Shown here piece after piece: positions 34,413 through 43,496 of a stretch of 64,000 nt of DNA. Under the pieces are notes generated by a model. That model worked only from the letters and a program-made list of their open reading frames with translations. It made no database searches and was not told the DNA's origin. Within the stretch, counting starts at the first letter, position 1, and every line of letters starts with the position of its first letter. Location of the stretch: NCBI GenBank assembly GCA_963762865.1, contig CAVXNC010000018.1, forward strand, positions 115,630 to 179,629, read 5' to 3'. Made by a program: the position numbers and the translations under genes. The DNA is from DATHAP01 sp963762865 (GTDB lineage Bacteria > Actinomycetota > Actinomycetes > JACCUZ01).

Positions 34413-34556
34413 TCAGGTGAAGATGCTCACGCCGCCGGGGCCGACGAGGAACGCCACGATGATCAGGACGATGCCGAGCAGCACCTGACCGCGAATGAGT
34501 GTGACGACCCCCCAGATGCCGATCAGAACGGCAAGGATCCAGAGCAAGAGTGCCAT
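34413..34556 (-). CDS. GPGG-motif small membrane protein
   Basis: A 47-residue peptide with two short membrane helices (MALLLWILAVLIGIWGVVTL and VLLGIVLIIVAFLV) ending GPGGVSIFT. ATG has a perfect AAGGAGG site. This widespread actinobacterial microprotein has no known role. It stands alone between the metalloprotease and dacB. Confidence 0.88.
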   Translation of the reverse strand: MALLLWILAVLIGIWGVVTLIRGQVLLGIVLIIVAFLVGPGGVSIFT

Positions 34557-34701
34557 GGTTGGTACCTCCTTCGACGGCGGTTGTTCCCGCCGCTCGTGGG
34601 CTCAACCTCGCAACGTCCTGCCAGTTTGTTGCGTGCCCGGAGGTTTGACCTGCCGCAGAGCGCTCCGCAGGTGTACGTCCGGGCCGGCGTGACGCGTCCG
34701 C

Positions 34702-36123
34702 TCAGCCGTCGGCGACGAGTGCGGCGAACCGGTCGAGGGCCGCCCTGGCCGCGATCGTGTCGGTGACGTCGTTCGCCATCACGACGAAGGCGACCGGCCG
34801 GCCGTCCACGGTCGCGGTGCCCGCCAGGGTGCTGACGCCGGTCAGCGTCCCGGTCTTGGCGCGCACCTCGCCCGCGCCCTCGCCGCCGGCCACCACGTTC
34901 GTCAGGAACCGCGCGGCCAGGGTGCCGGTGAAGCCGGCCACCGGCAGGCCGGTGAGCAGGTGCCACAGCTCCGGTCGGTCGGTTCCGTCACCCGCGACCG
35001 CCAGCAGTCGCACCAGGGTCTCCGGCGCGACGACCGAACCGCGGGCCAGCCCGCTGCCGTCGAGCAGCGATGTCGTGGGACCGGACACACCGAGCTCGTC
35101 GAGCACCTCGCCGACGACGGCGCGGCCGTCGACGAAGGTGCCGGGGCGGTCGCTGCCGACCGCGACCAGTCGCAGCAGCGCCTCGGCCAGGTCGTTGTCG
35201 CTGGTCTGCAGCATCAGCTCGACGAGCTCGGCGACCGTCGGTGACTCGACGGCGCCGACCTCGGCGGCGCCCGCGGGCGCCGTCGCCCGTGCCACCTCGC
35301 CGCTGACGGTGACACCTCGGCGGGTGAGCAGCCTCGCCAGGTCGCGGCCAGCGGCCAGTGCCGGGTCGGGTTCGCGAACGTCAGACTCCGGCGACACGCG
35401 GCCGGCGTCGACGGACAGCGCACTGACCGGTGACACGACGCCGGACCCCACATAGCTGGCCGGCCAGTCCGGCGACACCGCGGGGCCGGTGAAGATCGAG
35501 TCGTCGACGGCGAGGCTCACGCTGGCGAGCCCCTGCTCGCGCAGACCGTCGGCGACCGCGTCGGCCAGGCCGGGCAGGGACGCGCGGAGCGGGAAGTGGC
35601 GCCCCGACGGCCGTCGACCGGACAGCGACGCGTCACCGGCGCCGACGAGCACCAGCTCCCCCGGCGTGGCCCCCTCGACGACCCGGGTGCGCAGCCGCGA
35701 CTCCGGGTCGAGCCGCATCAGCGCCGCGACGCCGGTGGCCAGCTTGGCCACCGACGCCGGGGTCCGGGCCGTCGACGCGTCCCGGGAGAGCAGGTCGGTG
35801 CCGGTGCCGATGTCCACGACGACCGCGCCCGGGTCGGGCCCGAGAGAGCCGTCGGTCAGCAGCCGGTCGAGGTCCTCCTCGGGCAGCGTCGGCAGCCCGG
35901 GCGTCGCGCCGCCCGTCGGCGCCGGTGCCGGCTCGCCGGCGAGCACCTCACCGGCTGCGACCGGGTCGGGGTCCAGCGGCCGGGTCGGCGTCGGCGTGGG
36001 GGTCGGGTCCGCGACGATGCCGCCGGGCAGGTTGCCCGACAGGTCGAGGGCGGCCAGCGAGACTGCCGCGACGACCAGCAGCGCCACGAGTGGCAGGACG
36101 ATTCGCGGCCAGAGTCGGCGCAC
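34702..36123 (-). CDS. dacB: D-alanyl-D-alanine carboxypeptidase/endopeptidase (S13, PBP4-type)
   Basis: A 473-residue penicillin-binding protein. After a signal-anchor helix (IVLPLVALLVVAAVSLAALD) and a Pro/Thr-rich linker, the catalytic Ser-Lys motif is SVAK in RTPASVAKLATG, the second motif is SDN in LMLQTSDNDLAE and the third is KTG in RAKTGTLTGVST. These act on peptidoglycan stem peptides outside the membrane. GTG 36123 is preceded by GAGG. Divergent from ppa with about 100 bases between. Confidence 0.96.
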   Translation of the reverse strand: MRRLWPRIVLPLVALLVVAAVSLAALDLSGNLPGGIVADPTPTPTPTRPLDPDPVAAGEVLAGEPAPAPTGGATPGLPTLPEEDLDRLLTDGSLGPDPGAVVVDIGTGTDLLSRDASTARTPASVAKLATGVAALMRLDPESRLRTRVVEGATPGELVLVGAGDASLSGRRPSGRHFPLRASLPGLADAVADGLREQGLASVSLAVDDSIFTGPAVSPDWPASYVGSGVVSPVSALSVDAGRVSPESDVREPDPALAAGRDLARLLTRRGVTVSGEVARATAPAGAAEVGAVESPTVAELVELMLQTSDNDLAEALLRLVAVGSDRPGTFVDGRAVVGEVLDELGVSGPTTSLLDGSGLARGSVVAPETLVRLLAVAGDGTDRPELWHLLTGLPVAGFTGTLAARFLTNVVAGGEGAGEVRAKTGTLTGVSTLAGTATVDGRPVAFVVMANDVTDTIAARAALDRFAALVADG

Positions 36124-36222
36124 GCGAACCTCGTTTCGACCAGCTTCCGGACGTACGCGAGACTATCGATTGCGGGGACGGCCGACGTACAGCGTCCGTG
36201 ATCACGAGCGAGGAGGCTCAGG

Positions 36223-36732
36223 GTGGACTTCGACGTCCTCATCGAGATCCCCAAGGGGCAGCGCAACAAGTACGAGGTCGACCACGCGACCGGTCGGATG
36301 CGCCTGGACCGGATGCTCTTCACGTCGACGCGCTACCCGGCGGACTACGGGTTCATCGAGCACACCCTCGGCGAGGACGGCGACCCGCTGGACGCGCTGG
36401 TGCTGCTGGAGGAGCCGACCTTCCCGGGATGCCTGATCAAGGCTCGCGCGCTGGGGATGTTCCGGATGACCGACGAGGCGGGCGGCGACGACAAGGTCCT
36501 CTGCGTGCCGGCGACCGACCCGCGCCAGGAGCACCTGCGCGACATCCACCACGTCCCGGAGTTCGACCGGCTGGAGATCCAGCACTTCTTCGAGGTCTAC
36601 AAGGACCTCGAGCCCGGCAAGTCCGTCGAGGGCGCCACCTGGGTGGGGCGCGTCGAGGCCGAGGCCGAGATCGTCGCCTCGAGGCAGCGGCTGGCCGACG
36701 CTCGCGAGGCCGGCGAGACCGACCTGCACTGA
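36223..36732 (+). CDS. ppa: Inorganic pyrophosphatase, family I
   Basis: A 169-residue soluble enzyme hydrolysing pyrophosphate. It shows IEIPKGQRNKYEVDHATGRM, the acidic metal site EDGDPLDALVLLEEP and VPATDPRQ. The GTG start has a strong AGGAGG site six bases upstream. Confidence 0.97.
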   Translation: MDFDVLIEIPKGQRNKYEVDHATGRMRLDRMLFTSTRYPADYGFIEHTLGEDGDPLDALVLLEEPTFPGCLIKARALGMFRMTDEAGGDDKVLCVPATDPRQEHLRDIHHVPEFDRLEIQHFFEVYKDLEPGKSVEGATWVGRVEAEAEIVASRQRLADAREAGETDLH

Positions 36733-36766
36733 CGGCACCGTCGCCTGGTGCGGGACGAGCTCCGGC

Positions 36767-37444
36767 TCAGATCCAGCCGAGCTCGCTGAACTCCGGGAAG
36801 CCGCCCTGCCAGATGCCGAAACCGGCGAACAGCAGCAGCGAGAGGCCGAACGCGGTCACCAGGTAGCGGCCCATGCCGTCGCGGGTGAAGACGCCCCAGA
36901 CGAGGAACACCACCGACGTACCGATGCCGAACCACGCGGTCTGGCCCTCGACCGAGTTGGTGAACTGCGTGAAGCCGACCAGCAGGGCGACCAGGTGCCC
37001 GCCGATCCCACCGCGCGGCCGCCGGTCCGCCAGGGCGACGGCCAGGACCGCGACCAGCAGCGCGAAGCCCGCGAACCACAGGTAGTGCCCGACGTGCTCG
37101 TCCCAGAGGTAGACGACGTCGGGGTCCTCGCCGGGAAGTGCGTTCCCCACCGAGTTGGCCGCGATGTGCAACCCCTTGCCGAGCGTGTACGTCGTCGCCG
37201 CGAACCAGAAGGCCGTCCAGGTGCCGCGCGTCGTGCCGGCACCGCGCAGCGCGCCGGCCGCGGCTCCCGTGACGACGTACGGCGTCAGCAGGTCGATCCA
37301 GTCCGCCCACCGGGTGTCGGTGTCACCGACGTCACCGAGGCCGGCGAAGATCGTGCCGGTGTGGTGGAAGACCACGTAGCCGAGCCCGAAGGCGACCAGC
37401 CAGCCGCCGAAGGTGCGCGCGTGCCGCTCGGTGTAGGCGCTCAT
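36767..37444 (-). CDS. Hypothetical membrane protein
   Basis: A 225-residue protein with about six helices, for instance GGWLVAFGLGYVVFHHTGTI and HYLWFAGFALLVAVLAVALA. A loop with AANSVGNALPGEDPDVVYLW between helices is polar and His/Asp-rich. No family recognised. It is the first gene after the NlpC/P60 gene on this strand and convergent with ppa. Confidence 0.75.
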   Translation of the reverse strand: MSAYTERHARTFGGWLVAFGLGYVVFHHTGTIFAGLGDVGDTDTRWADWIDLLTPYVVTGAAAGALRGAGTTRGTWTAFWFAATTYTLGKGLHIAANSVGNALPGEDPDVVYLWDEHVGHYLWFAGFALLVAVLAVALADRRPRGGIGGHLVALLVGFTQFTNSVEGQTAWFGIGTSVVFLVWGVFTRDGMGRYLVTAFGLSLLLFAGFGIWQGGFPEFSELGWI

Positions 37445-37472
37445 CGGCTGCTTCCGTCGGGTCCGGGCGTCG

Positions 37473-38959
37473 TCACGGGCGTGCGGCGCCGAACAGGCTG
37501 GACCGCCAGATGCTCGAGATGCGTACGTCCTCGCCGGTGTAGGGCGCCTCGATCATCTGGCCGTCGCCGATGTAGAGGCCGACGTGGTAGATCGTCTCGT
37601 GGTCGTCGGGGTTGCTGGCGAAGAACACCAGGTCGCCGCGGCGCAGCTCGGTGAGGGACACCTTCGCCGACTGCTCGTACTGCGCGACGCTGTAGTGCGG
37701 CAGGTAGACACCGCCCTGCTCCCACGCGCGCATCGTCAGCCCGGAGCAGTCGTAGCTCGACGGTCCGTCGGCCGCCCACTGGTAGGGCTTGCCGATCTGC
37801 CCGTGGGCGAACTCGATGGCCCGCTCGGCGCCGCTCGACGTGCCCGACGACGAGCCGGCGGGCGGGGGCGGCGGGGGGTCGGGCTGCGGCGCGGGAGGCT
37901 GCTGCCGCCGCCACCACTGCTGTCGCCGCCGGAGCCACCGCCGCCGGAGCCACTGCCGCCGCCGCCGGAGCCACTGCCACCGGAACCCTGGGCCCGGTCC
38001 GCCTCGTCCTTGCGACGCTGGTCGTCGGCCTGCCGCTGCTGCTCGGCCTGCCGGGCCACCTCGGCGGCGTCCTGGCGGCGCTGCTCGGCCGCCGCCTGCG
38101 CCGCGGCCTCGGCACGCGCCTTGGCCTCGGCACGCGCCTTGGCCTCGGCGGCCTTGCGCGCAGCCTCCTCGCGGGCCCGCTCCAGCCCGTCCTGGCGCTC
38201 GCGCTCCAGGGCGACGGTCGTGTTGCGCGCGGCGGCCAGTGCGCGGACCAGGGTCTCGCGCTGACCGGCGATCTGGGTCACCGCGGTCCGCTGCGCCGCC
38301 AGCCGGGACTGCGCCTCCTCCTTCGCCTGCCGCACCCGCTGCGCGTCCCGCTTGCGCGCGGCCAGCAGCCGGTCGGCGCGCTGCTGCAGCAGGTCGGCGT
38401 GCACCTGCGCGGCGCGGACGTCGTCGAGCGCGCGGCGCCGGCTGTCGCCGATCGACTGGAGCGCCGCCACCCTGCTGATCAGGTCGCGCGGGCCGTCGGC
38501 GACCAGGAAGGCCGAGAGCCCGCTGACGTCGCCGCCGGAGCGGTAGGCAGCCGCGGCGAACCGGCCGAGCGTGTCCTGGGAGGTGCTCACGGCGACCAGG
38601 GACTCGTCCGCGCGCTGCTGCGCGGCCTGGGCCCGCTGCACCGACTGGGCGAGCCGCACCCGGGCGCCGTTGTAGGCCTCGACCGCCCGGCCGGCGTCGG
38701 CGGCGAGCCGGTCGGCGCGGGCTGCGGCGGCGGCGAGGCGGGCCTCGATCCGGCCGACGTCCAGCCGAGCGGTGGCCACGTGGTCCTTGCTGCGCTGCAC
38801 GTCCTGCGCGCTGGGGTACCCGGGGTCCGCGGCAGCCGGCCCGGTCACCAGGCCGAGGAGCACGGCCGCCGAGGCCAGCCCAGCCAGAGCGACGCGGGCA
38901 GCACGCGGCGTCGGCCGGCGGGGGTGCCCGCGCCGGACCCGCAGCGGGCCTTGCGCCAT
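37473..38959 (-). pseudogene. Secreted NlpC/P60 (C40) peptidoglycan hydrolase, frameshifted
   Basis: From ATG 38959 (GAGGAG site) the frame encodes a signal peptide (VALAGLASAAVLLGLVTGPA), long coiled coils and a Gly/Ser linker. The catalytic NlpC/P60 domain, with Cys in SYDCSGL and His in YHVGLYIG, lies in another frame that ends at 37473. The frames meet near 37898, where CTCC in the coding sense would need one more C (SSPPAPQPD). One base is missing, in a short run, so a sequencing error is as likely as a mutation. The intact protein would be about 495 residues and resembles RipA-type enzymes that cut the septum. Confidence 0.8.
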
Positions 38960-39120
38960 GCGCGCTCTCCTCTCGCACCCCGACTGGCAGGCGGTGCGTG
39001 CGCTGTCATGGCGTCACAACAGCCCCGATAGTTGACACCTGTCACATGGGTGGCGTCAAGGGCCGCCCACCGCGGGCGTCCCGCGGATCCCGCCGGCTGG
39101 CCGGTGGTGGTGGGGTGGGC

Positions 39121-39612
39121 TCAGCCCCCGAAGCCGCCGTCGTGCCGGCCCGACCCCTCGTCACGGCCCACGTGCTGCTCGAGGGCCGCCTGCAGCCGCT
39201 CGACGAGCTGGCGCGCCGCGGCGGTGGCCTGGTCCTGCTGGCTGCGCAGACCCGCGATGGAGCCCTCGAGGCTGCTGACCTGCGTGCGGGCGTCCGCGAC
39301 GATCCGCTCCGCCTCGCCGAAGGCCTCGTGGCGGACCTGGGCGGCCTCACGCTCGGCTTCGCCGCGGAGCCGCTGACCGAGCTCCTTGGCGTCCCGCTGC
39401 ACCTGGGCCGCCCGCTCGCGCGCCGCGCCCAGCAGGCGCTCGGCCTCGGCCCGAGCCTCGGCCACGGTGGCGTCCGCCACCCGACGGGCGTTCTCGAGCA
39501 GCCCGAGGGCCTGCTCCGGGGCCGGAGCCGACGAGGCGGGTTCGTCGTGCACGACGCGCAGGTCACTGCGCTGGTCGCTGCCCGGGACGTGCCCTGGAAC
39601 CTGCGTCGTCAT
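39121..39612 (-). CDS. Coiled-coil protein (DivIVA-like)
   Basis: A 163-residue protein. After a polar start, residues 30-150 form one continuous coiled coil (EQALGLLENARRVADATVAE, then AERLLGAARERAAQVQRDAK). The pattern of Glu/Ala/Arg heptads resembles the C-terminal part of DivIVA/Wag31-type or scaffold proteins. It has no membrane helix. It lies upstream of the P60 gene, with the palindrome TGACA-CC-TGTCA (39033-39044) in the gap. Function unknown. Confidence 0.7.
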   Translation of the reverse strand: MTTQVPGHVPGSDQRSDLRVVHDEPASSAPAPEQALGLLENARRVADATVAEARAEAERLLGAARERAAQVQRDAKELGQRLRGEAEREAAQVRHEAFGEAERIVADARTQVSSLEGSIAGLRSQQDQATAAARQLVERLQAALEQHVGRDEGSGRHDGGFGG

Positions 39613-39861
39613 GCTGCCTCCTCGAGCGGTCCTGCACCCGGCACTGATCGTTCGCGCACTCGTCGGAACCCCTCGGCCTGGGCCCCGTGCGCGCCCACGC
39701 TACGCCGTCGGCGTTCCGCGGTCACCCCACCCGCCCGGCCGGTTGTCATCGGGGCACCGATGAGTTCTCCGCGACGCGGTCGTTCTACCCAGCACGAGGC
39801 TGACACAGTGGGCCGGCCGGCCCACCCGACGCAGCCACCGACGTGAGAGGAAGAAGCAGTC

Positions 39862-40278
39862 ATGGACTGGAAGCTCGAGGTCGTCGTGGTCCCGGTGGCC
39901 GACGTGGACCGCGCGAAGGAGTTCTACGCCGACAAGCTCGGGTTCGTGGTGGACACCGACTTCCGCCCCAACGACGACTTCCGGGTCGTGCAGGTGACCC
40001 CGCCGGGCTCGGCCTGCTCGATCGTCTTCGGCAAGGGGATGGGCGACGGCGAGCCCGGCACCGTCAAGGGCAACCACCTTGTGGTGACCGACATCCAGGA
40101 GGCGCACACGCACCTGGAGAAGGCGGGCATCGCCAACGGTGGTGTGCAGCACTTCGGTCCCGAGGGCCTGACCGACGGTGCGCACCCCGAGGACCTCGAC
40201 TACGGCTCGTACATCTTCTTCGACGACCCGGACGGCAACACCTGGGCAGTGCAGCAGGTCCGGAAGCCCGCTCGCTGA
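39862..40278 (+). CDS. VOC-family (glyoxalase-like) protein
   Basis: A 138-residue protein with both halves of a VOC module: EVVVVPVADVDRAKEFYADK and later YGSYIFFDDPDGNTWAVQQV. The second half has a Glu/His-containing GAHPEDLD. ATG follows a GAGAGGAAG site. Its stop overlaps the start of the sigma factor by one base (TGATG), so the two are co-translated. The substrate is not evident. The intergenic 39613-39861 holds a short palindrome CATCGG-GGCA-CCGATG at 39747-39762. Confidence 0.88.
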   Translation: MDWKLEVVVVPVADVDRAKEFYADKLGFVVDTDFRPNDDFRVVQVTPPGSACSIVFGKGMGDGEPGTVKGNHLVVTDIQEAHTHLEKAGIANGGVQHFGPEGLTDGAHPEDLDYGSYIFFDDPDGNTWAVQQVRKPAR

Positions 40279-41228
40279 TGCCCGGACTGGCCACCGAGGA
40301 CCTCGAAGAGGCGACCACCCGTCATCGGCGCGAGCTGCACGTCCACTGCTACCGGATGCTCGCGTCCTACGACGAGGCGGAGGACGCCGTGCAGGAGACC
40401 TTCCTGCGGGCGTGGCGGAGCAGGGAGACCTTCGAGGGCCAGCATCTTCGGGGCTGGCTCTACCGGATCGCGACCAACGTGTGCGTCGACGCCGTGCGTG
40501 CGAAGTCGCGCCGGGTGCCGGAGATGCGGTCGTACGCCGAGGTCAGCTGGCTGACGCCGTACCCGGACACGTGGCTGGACGAGGTCCCCGCCCCGGATGA
40601 CGAGCCGGACGCCGTGGCCATCGACCGGGAGACGATCGAGCTGGCCTTCCTGGCGGCCCTGCAGGTGCTGCCGCCACGGCAGCGCGCCGCGCTGATCGCC
40701 CGCGAGGTCCTCGGCCTGCCGGCCGCCGAGACCGCCGCGATGCTGGACACCAGCGTGGCGGCGACCAACAGCGCACTGCAGCGCGCACGCGCGACGATGC
40801 GCGAGCACCTGCCGTCGCACCGCTCCGACTGGACCGCGCAGGCACCGAGCCCGGCCGAGCGCGAGCTGCTCGCTCGCTTCATCGACGCGCACGAGCGGTG
40901 CGACGCGGCGGCGGCCATCGAGATCGCGGCCGAGGACCTGCGCATCACGATGCCGCCGGCACCGATGTGCTTCGACGGCCGGGCCGAGATCGCCGTGCTG
41001 CTGGAGCGTGCCTTCGGCCCGGACCGCGAGGGCGACTGGCGGCTGCTGCCCACCAGCCTGAACCGGATGCCCGCCGCGGCGAGCTACCTGCGCCGCCCCG
41101 GCGACACCGCGTTCCGCCCGTTCAAGCTCGACGTCCTGCGAGTCGAGGACGACACGATCGCCGAGATCACCACATTTGGCTATCTCCTCTTCCCCGCCCT
41201 CGGGCTGCCCGAGATCCTGCCCGGCTGA
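40278..41228 (+). CDS. ECF RNA polymerase sigma factor with SnoaL-like C-terminal domain
   Basis: A 316-residue extracytoplasmic-function sigma factor. Region 2 shows HCYRMLASYDEAEDAVQETF followed by LRAWR, region 4 shows LQVLPPRQRAALIAREVLG and the HTH around AETAAMLDTSVAATNSALQR. From about residue 195 comes a SnoaL/NTF2-like domain, the built-in regulatory part of the SigG/SigJ-type ECF groups that lack an anti-sigma gene. It is coupled to the VOC gene, hinting at a detoxification regulon. Confidence 0.93.
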   Translation: MPGLATEDLEEATTRHRRELHVHCYRMLASYDEAEDAVQETFLRAWRSRETFEGQHLRGWLYRIATNVCVDAVRAKSRRVPEMRSYAEVSWLTPYPDTWLDEVPAPDDEPDAVAIDRETIELAFLAALQVLPPRQRAALIAREVLGLPAAETAAMLDTSVAATNSALQRARATMREHLPSHRSDWTAQAPSPAERELLARFIDAHERCDAAAAIEIAAEDLRITMPPAPMCFDGRAEIAVLLERAFGPDREGDWRLLPTSLNRMPAAASYLRRPGDTAFRPFKLDVLRVEDDTIAEITTFGYLLFPALGLPEILPG

Positions 41229-41332
41229 CGACCGCTGCCGGCTGCTGCCCCTCATCCTTGCCGGATGACGACTCGCTCGCGATCCGGCGGGAGCCTTTGG
41301 CTGGCACTCCGCCGCTGACGAGAGGTCGAGGA

Positions 41333-41608
41333 ATGGGCTGTCTGCTCCTGCTGCTGGCGAGTGTGGCTCCGAGACTCGTGCTCGTGCTGATGTGGATTTT
41401 CGGCGACCTGGTCGACCGGGCGTTCTCCGGCTTCGTCATCCCCTTGCTGGGGTTGCTGATCCTGCCGTACACGACCTTGTTCTACGTCCTGGCATGGAGC
41501 CCCGTCGGCGGCGTCAGCGGGTGGGGTTGGTTCGTCGTGGGGAGCGGATTCCTCCTGGACGTCGGGCACCTTGCCGCGGGTGGTGTCAACGGCCGTCGCC
41601 GGATGTGA
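41333..41608 (+). CDS. Small two-span membrane protein
   Basis: A 91-residue protein with a GAGG site before ATG. Helices are at LLLLLASVAPRLVLVLMWIF and about GFVIPLLGLLILPYTTLFYV, with a third weak one near WGWFVVGSGFLLDV. Similar short actinobacterial membrane proteins exist without known function. Confidence 0.7.
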   Translation: MGCLLLLLASVAPRLVLVLMWIFGDLVDRAFSGFVIPLLGLLILPYTTLFYVLAWSPVGGVSGWGWFVVGSGFLLDVGHLAAGGVNGRRRM

Positions 41609-41662
41609 ACCGGGGGCCACAAGGGCCACCCAACCGATGGTGCTGCCGACCTTGGTCTCGCG

Positions 41663-43444
41663 TCACCCTTCCGGGTCGTTTCCGGCCACCGACTCCACCG
41701 CCGACGTCACCGTTCCGTAGAAGTGGTCCGGCCCGATGAGCTCGACCAGGCCGAGCCGGTCCATCGCGGCTTCCAGGGGATCAGTGGCCCGCGCGATCTC
41801 CAGACTCACGTTGCGTGCCAGCAGACCGTTGTGCAGCTCCCGCAGGCCGGCCGCCGCGCTGGAGTCCAGGCCGGGCACTCCGGCCATGTCCAGCACGAAG
41901 TGCCGGGTCGGTTTGGGTGCGGCATCCACGGCGGCCCACACCCGTCGTTTGAAGAAGTGGACGTTGGCGAAGAAGAGCCGGTCGGAGAACCGGTACACCA
42001 CCACACCCGGGGTGACCTCGACGTCGGGGCCGCTCCTGACATCGGCGTACCGGACTTCGGCGGGCGACCATCCGAGCACCGCGTCGTTCGGCCGGGCGAT
42101 CCGCCGGATCACGTCGAGCAGTGACAACCCCACGGCGACGACCAGAGCGACGAGCACCCCCAGGTTGATCACGGCGGCGGCCGTGACCGCCGCGATCACC
42201 AGCTCAGCACGATCGCTGCGGCCGAGCGCCCGCCACTGGTTCGGGTCGATGAGGCGCACTGCGCCGGTCACGATGACCGCGGCAAGGGTGGCGGCCGGCA
42301 GGTACTGGATGGGTTCGGTCAGCAGCACGAGGACGACGAGGATGAAGCCTGCCGCGACGAGCCCGCTGACCTGGCTGGTGGCGCCCATGCTGAGGTTCAC
42401 CCCGGTGCGCGAACCCGTCGTGCCCACTGGCATTCCCTGGGTCAGGCCCGCGGCCGCGTTCGCCCCGCTGAACGCGAGCAGCTCCTGGTCCCCGTCGATC
42501 CGTTCACCGCGCTGAGCCGCGAACGACCGGGCGGTCAGGATCGAGTCGGAGAAGCCGACCAGGAAGATGCCGCCCGCCACCCCGACCAGCTGGGCCAGCA
42601 CGTGGCCGCTGACCCGCGGAAACGCGAAGTCCGGCAGGCCGGACGGGACCGCGCCGGCGACGGCTACGCCGTGTGCGGCGAGGTCGAGCCACCAGGACGC
42701 GAAGATCCCGAGCACCACGACCAGCAGCGCTGCGGGGAACCGAGGCTGGACCAGCCGCAAGCCGACCAGCAGCAGCAAGGAGGCGCCGGCCAACGCCACG
42801 GTGGCGGCGTTCGCCCGGCTCAGGTGCGCCACGATGTCGCCCACTTCGAGGACCGCGTTGTCGTGGTCGCTGGACAGCCCCACCAGCTTTCCGAGCTGTC
42901 CGAGGATGATGAGGATCGCGACGCCGGTGATGTAGCCGACGAGGACCGCTTGGGAGAAGTAGTCGGCGATCCAGCCCAACCGCAGCAACGCAGCCGCCAG
43001 GTAGACCGCACCGACCGTCAGCGCCAGCGCCGCCGCCAACGTCGTGTACTCCGCGGTTCCCGCCACCGCCAGCGGGGCCAGCCCGGCGGCGACCAGCAGG
43101 GCGATGGTGCTCTCTGGCCCCACGACCAACCACGGTGCCGACCCCAGCAGCGCGTAGACCACCAGCGGCAGGAGCAGCGAGTACAGCCCTGCGGTCACGG
43201 GCAGTCCGGCGATGTCTGCGTAGGCCATCGAGGCCGGCAGCGCCAGCGATGCGACTGTCACGCCCGCCAGCGCGTCCGTCCGCAGCCGCGACCGGCTGTA
43301 CCCGCGCAGCGAGGCGACGAGAGGCAGGTACCGCGTGCTCAACGGCGGCTTGTGCGCCGAGCGGAACGGCTTCCGGCCGTCGTACGCCACCGGGAACGGC
43401 TCCAGCGGCACAACGGGGGCGCGCCGGGCGTCCGGCGCGCTCAC
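41663..43444 (-). CDS. SulP-family anion transporter with STAS domain
   Basis: A 593-residue permease of the SLC26/SulP type. Twelve or so helices start after YLPLVASLRGYSRSRLRTDA; the family segment ALPASMAYADIAGLPVTAGL and the TGSRTGVNLSMGATSQVSGL site are clear. The C-terminal STAS domain has FVLDMAGVPGLDSSAAAGLR. Substrates in the family are sulfate, bicarbonate or dicarboxylates. GTG 43444 start; downstream of the CYTH gene on the same strand. Confidence 0.93.
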   Translation of the reverse strand: MSAPDARRAPVVPLEPFPVAYDGRKPFRSAHKPPLSTRYLPLVASLRGYSRSRLRTDALAGVTVASLALPASMAYADIAGLPVTAGLYSLLLPLVVYALLGSAPWLVVGPESTIALLVAAGLAPLAVAGTAEYTTLAAALALTVGAVYLAAALLRLGWIADYFSQAVLVGYITGVAILIILGQLGKLVGLSSDHDNAVLEVGDIVAHLSRANAATVALAGASLLLLVGLRLVQPRFPAALLVVVLGIFASWWLDLAAHGVAVAGAVPSGLPDFAFPRVSGHVLAQLVGVAGGIFLVGFSDSILTARSFAAQRGERIDGDQELLAFSGANAAAGLTQGMPVGTTGSRTGVNLSMGATSQVSGLVAAGFILVVLVLLTEPIQYLPAATLAAVIVTGAVRLIDPNQWRALGRSDRAELVIAAVTAAAVINLGVLVALVVAVGLSLLDVIRRIARPNDAVLGWSPAEVRYADVRSGPDVEVTPGVVVYRFSDRLFFANVHFFKRRVWAAVDAAPKPTRHFVLDMAGVPGLDSSAAAGLRELHNGLLARNVSLEIARATDPLEAAMDRLGLVELIGPDHFYGTVTSAVESVAGNDPEG

Positions 43445-43496
43445 AGGTCGCGGGGGCGCGGCTCTACGGGCTGGATCGGCGGCCCTGCGACCGATC

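Noticed and set aside
37890..37910. Programmed -1 frameshift site in the P60 gene
   Set aside because: No slippery heptamer or downstream structure of the known kind is seen; a missing C explains the break more simply.
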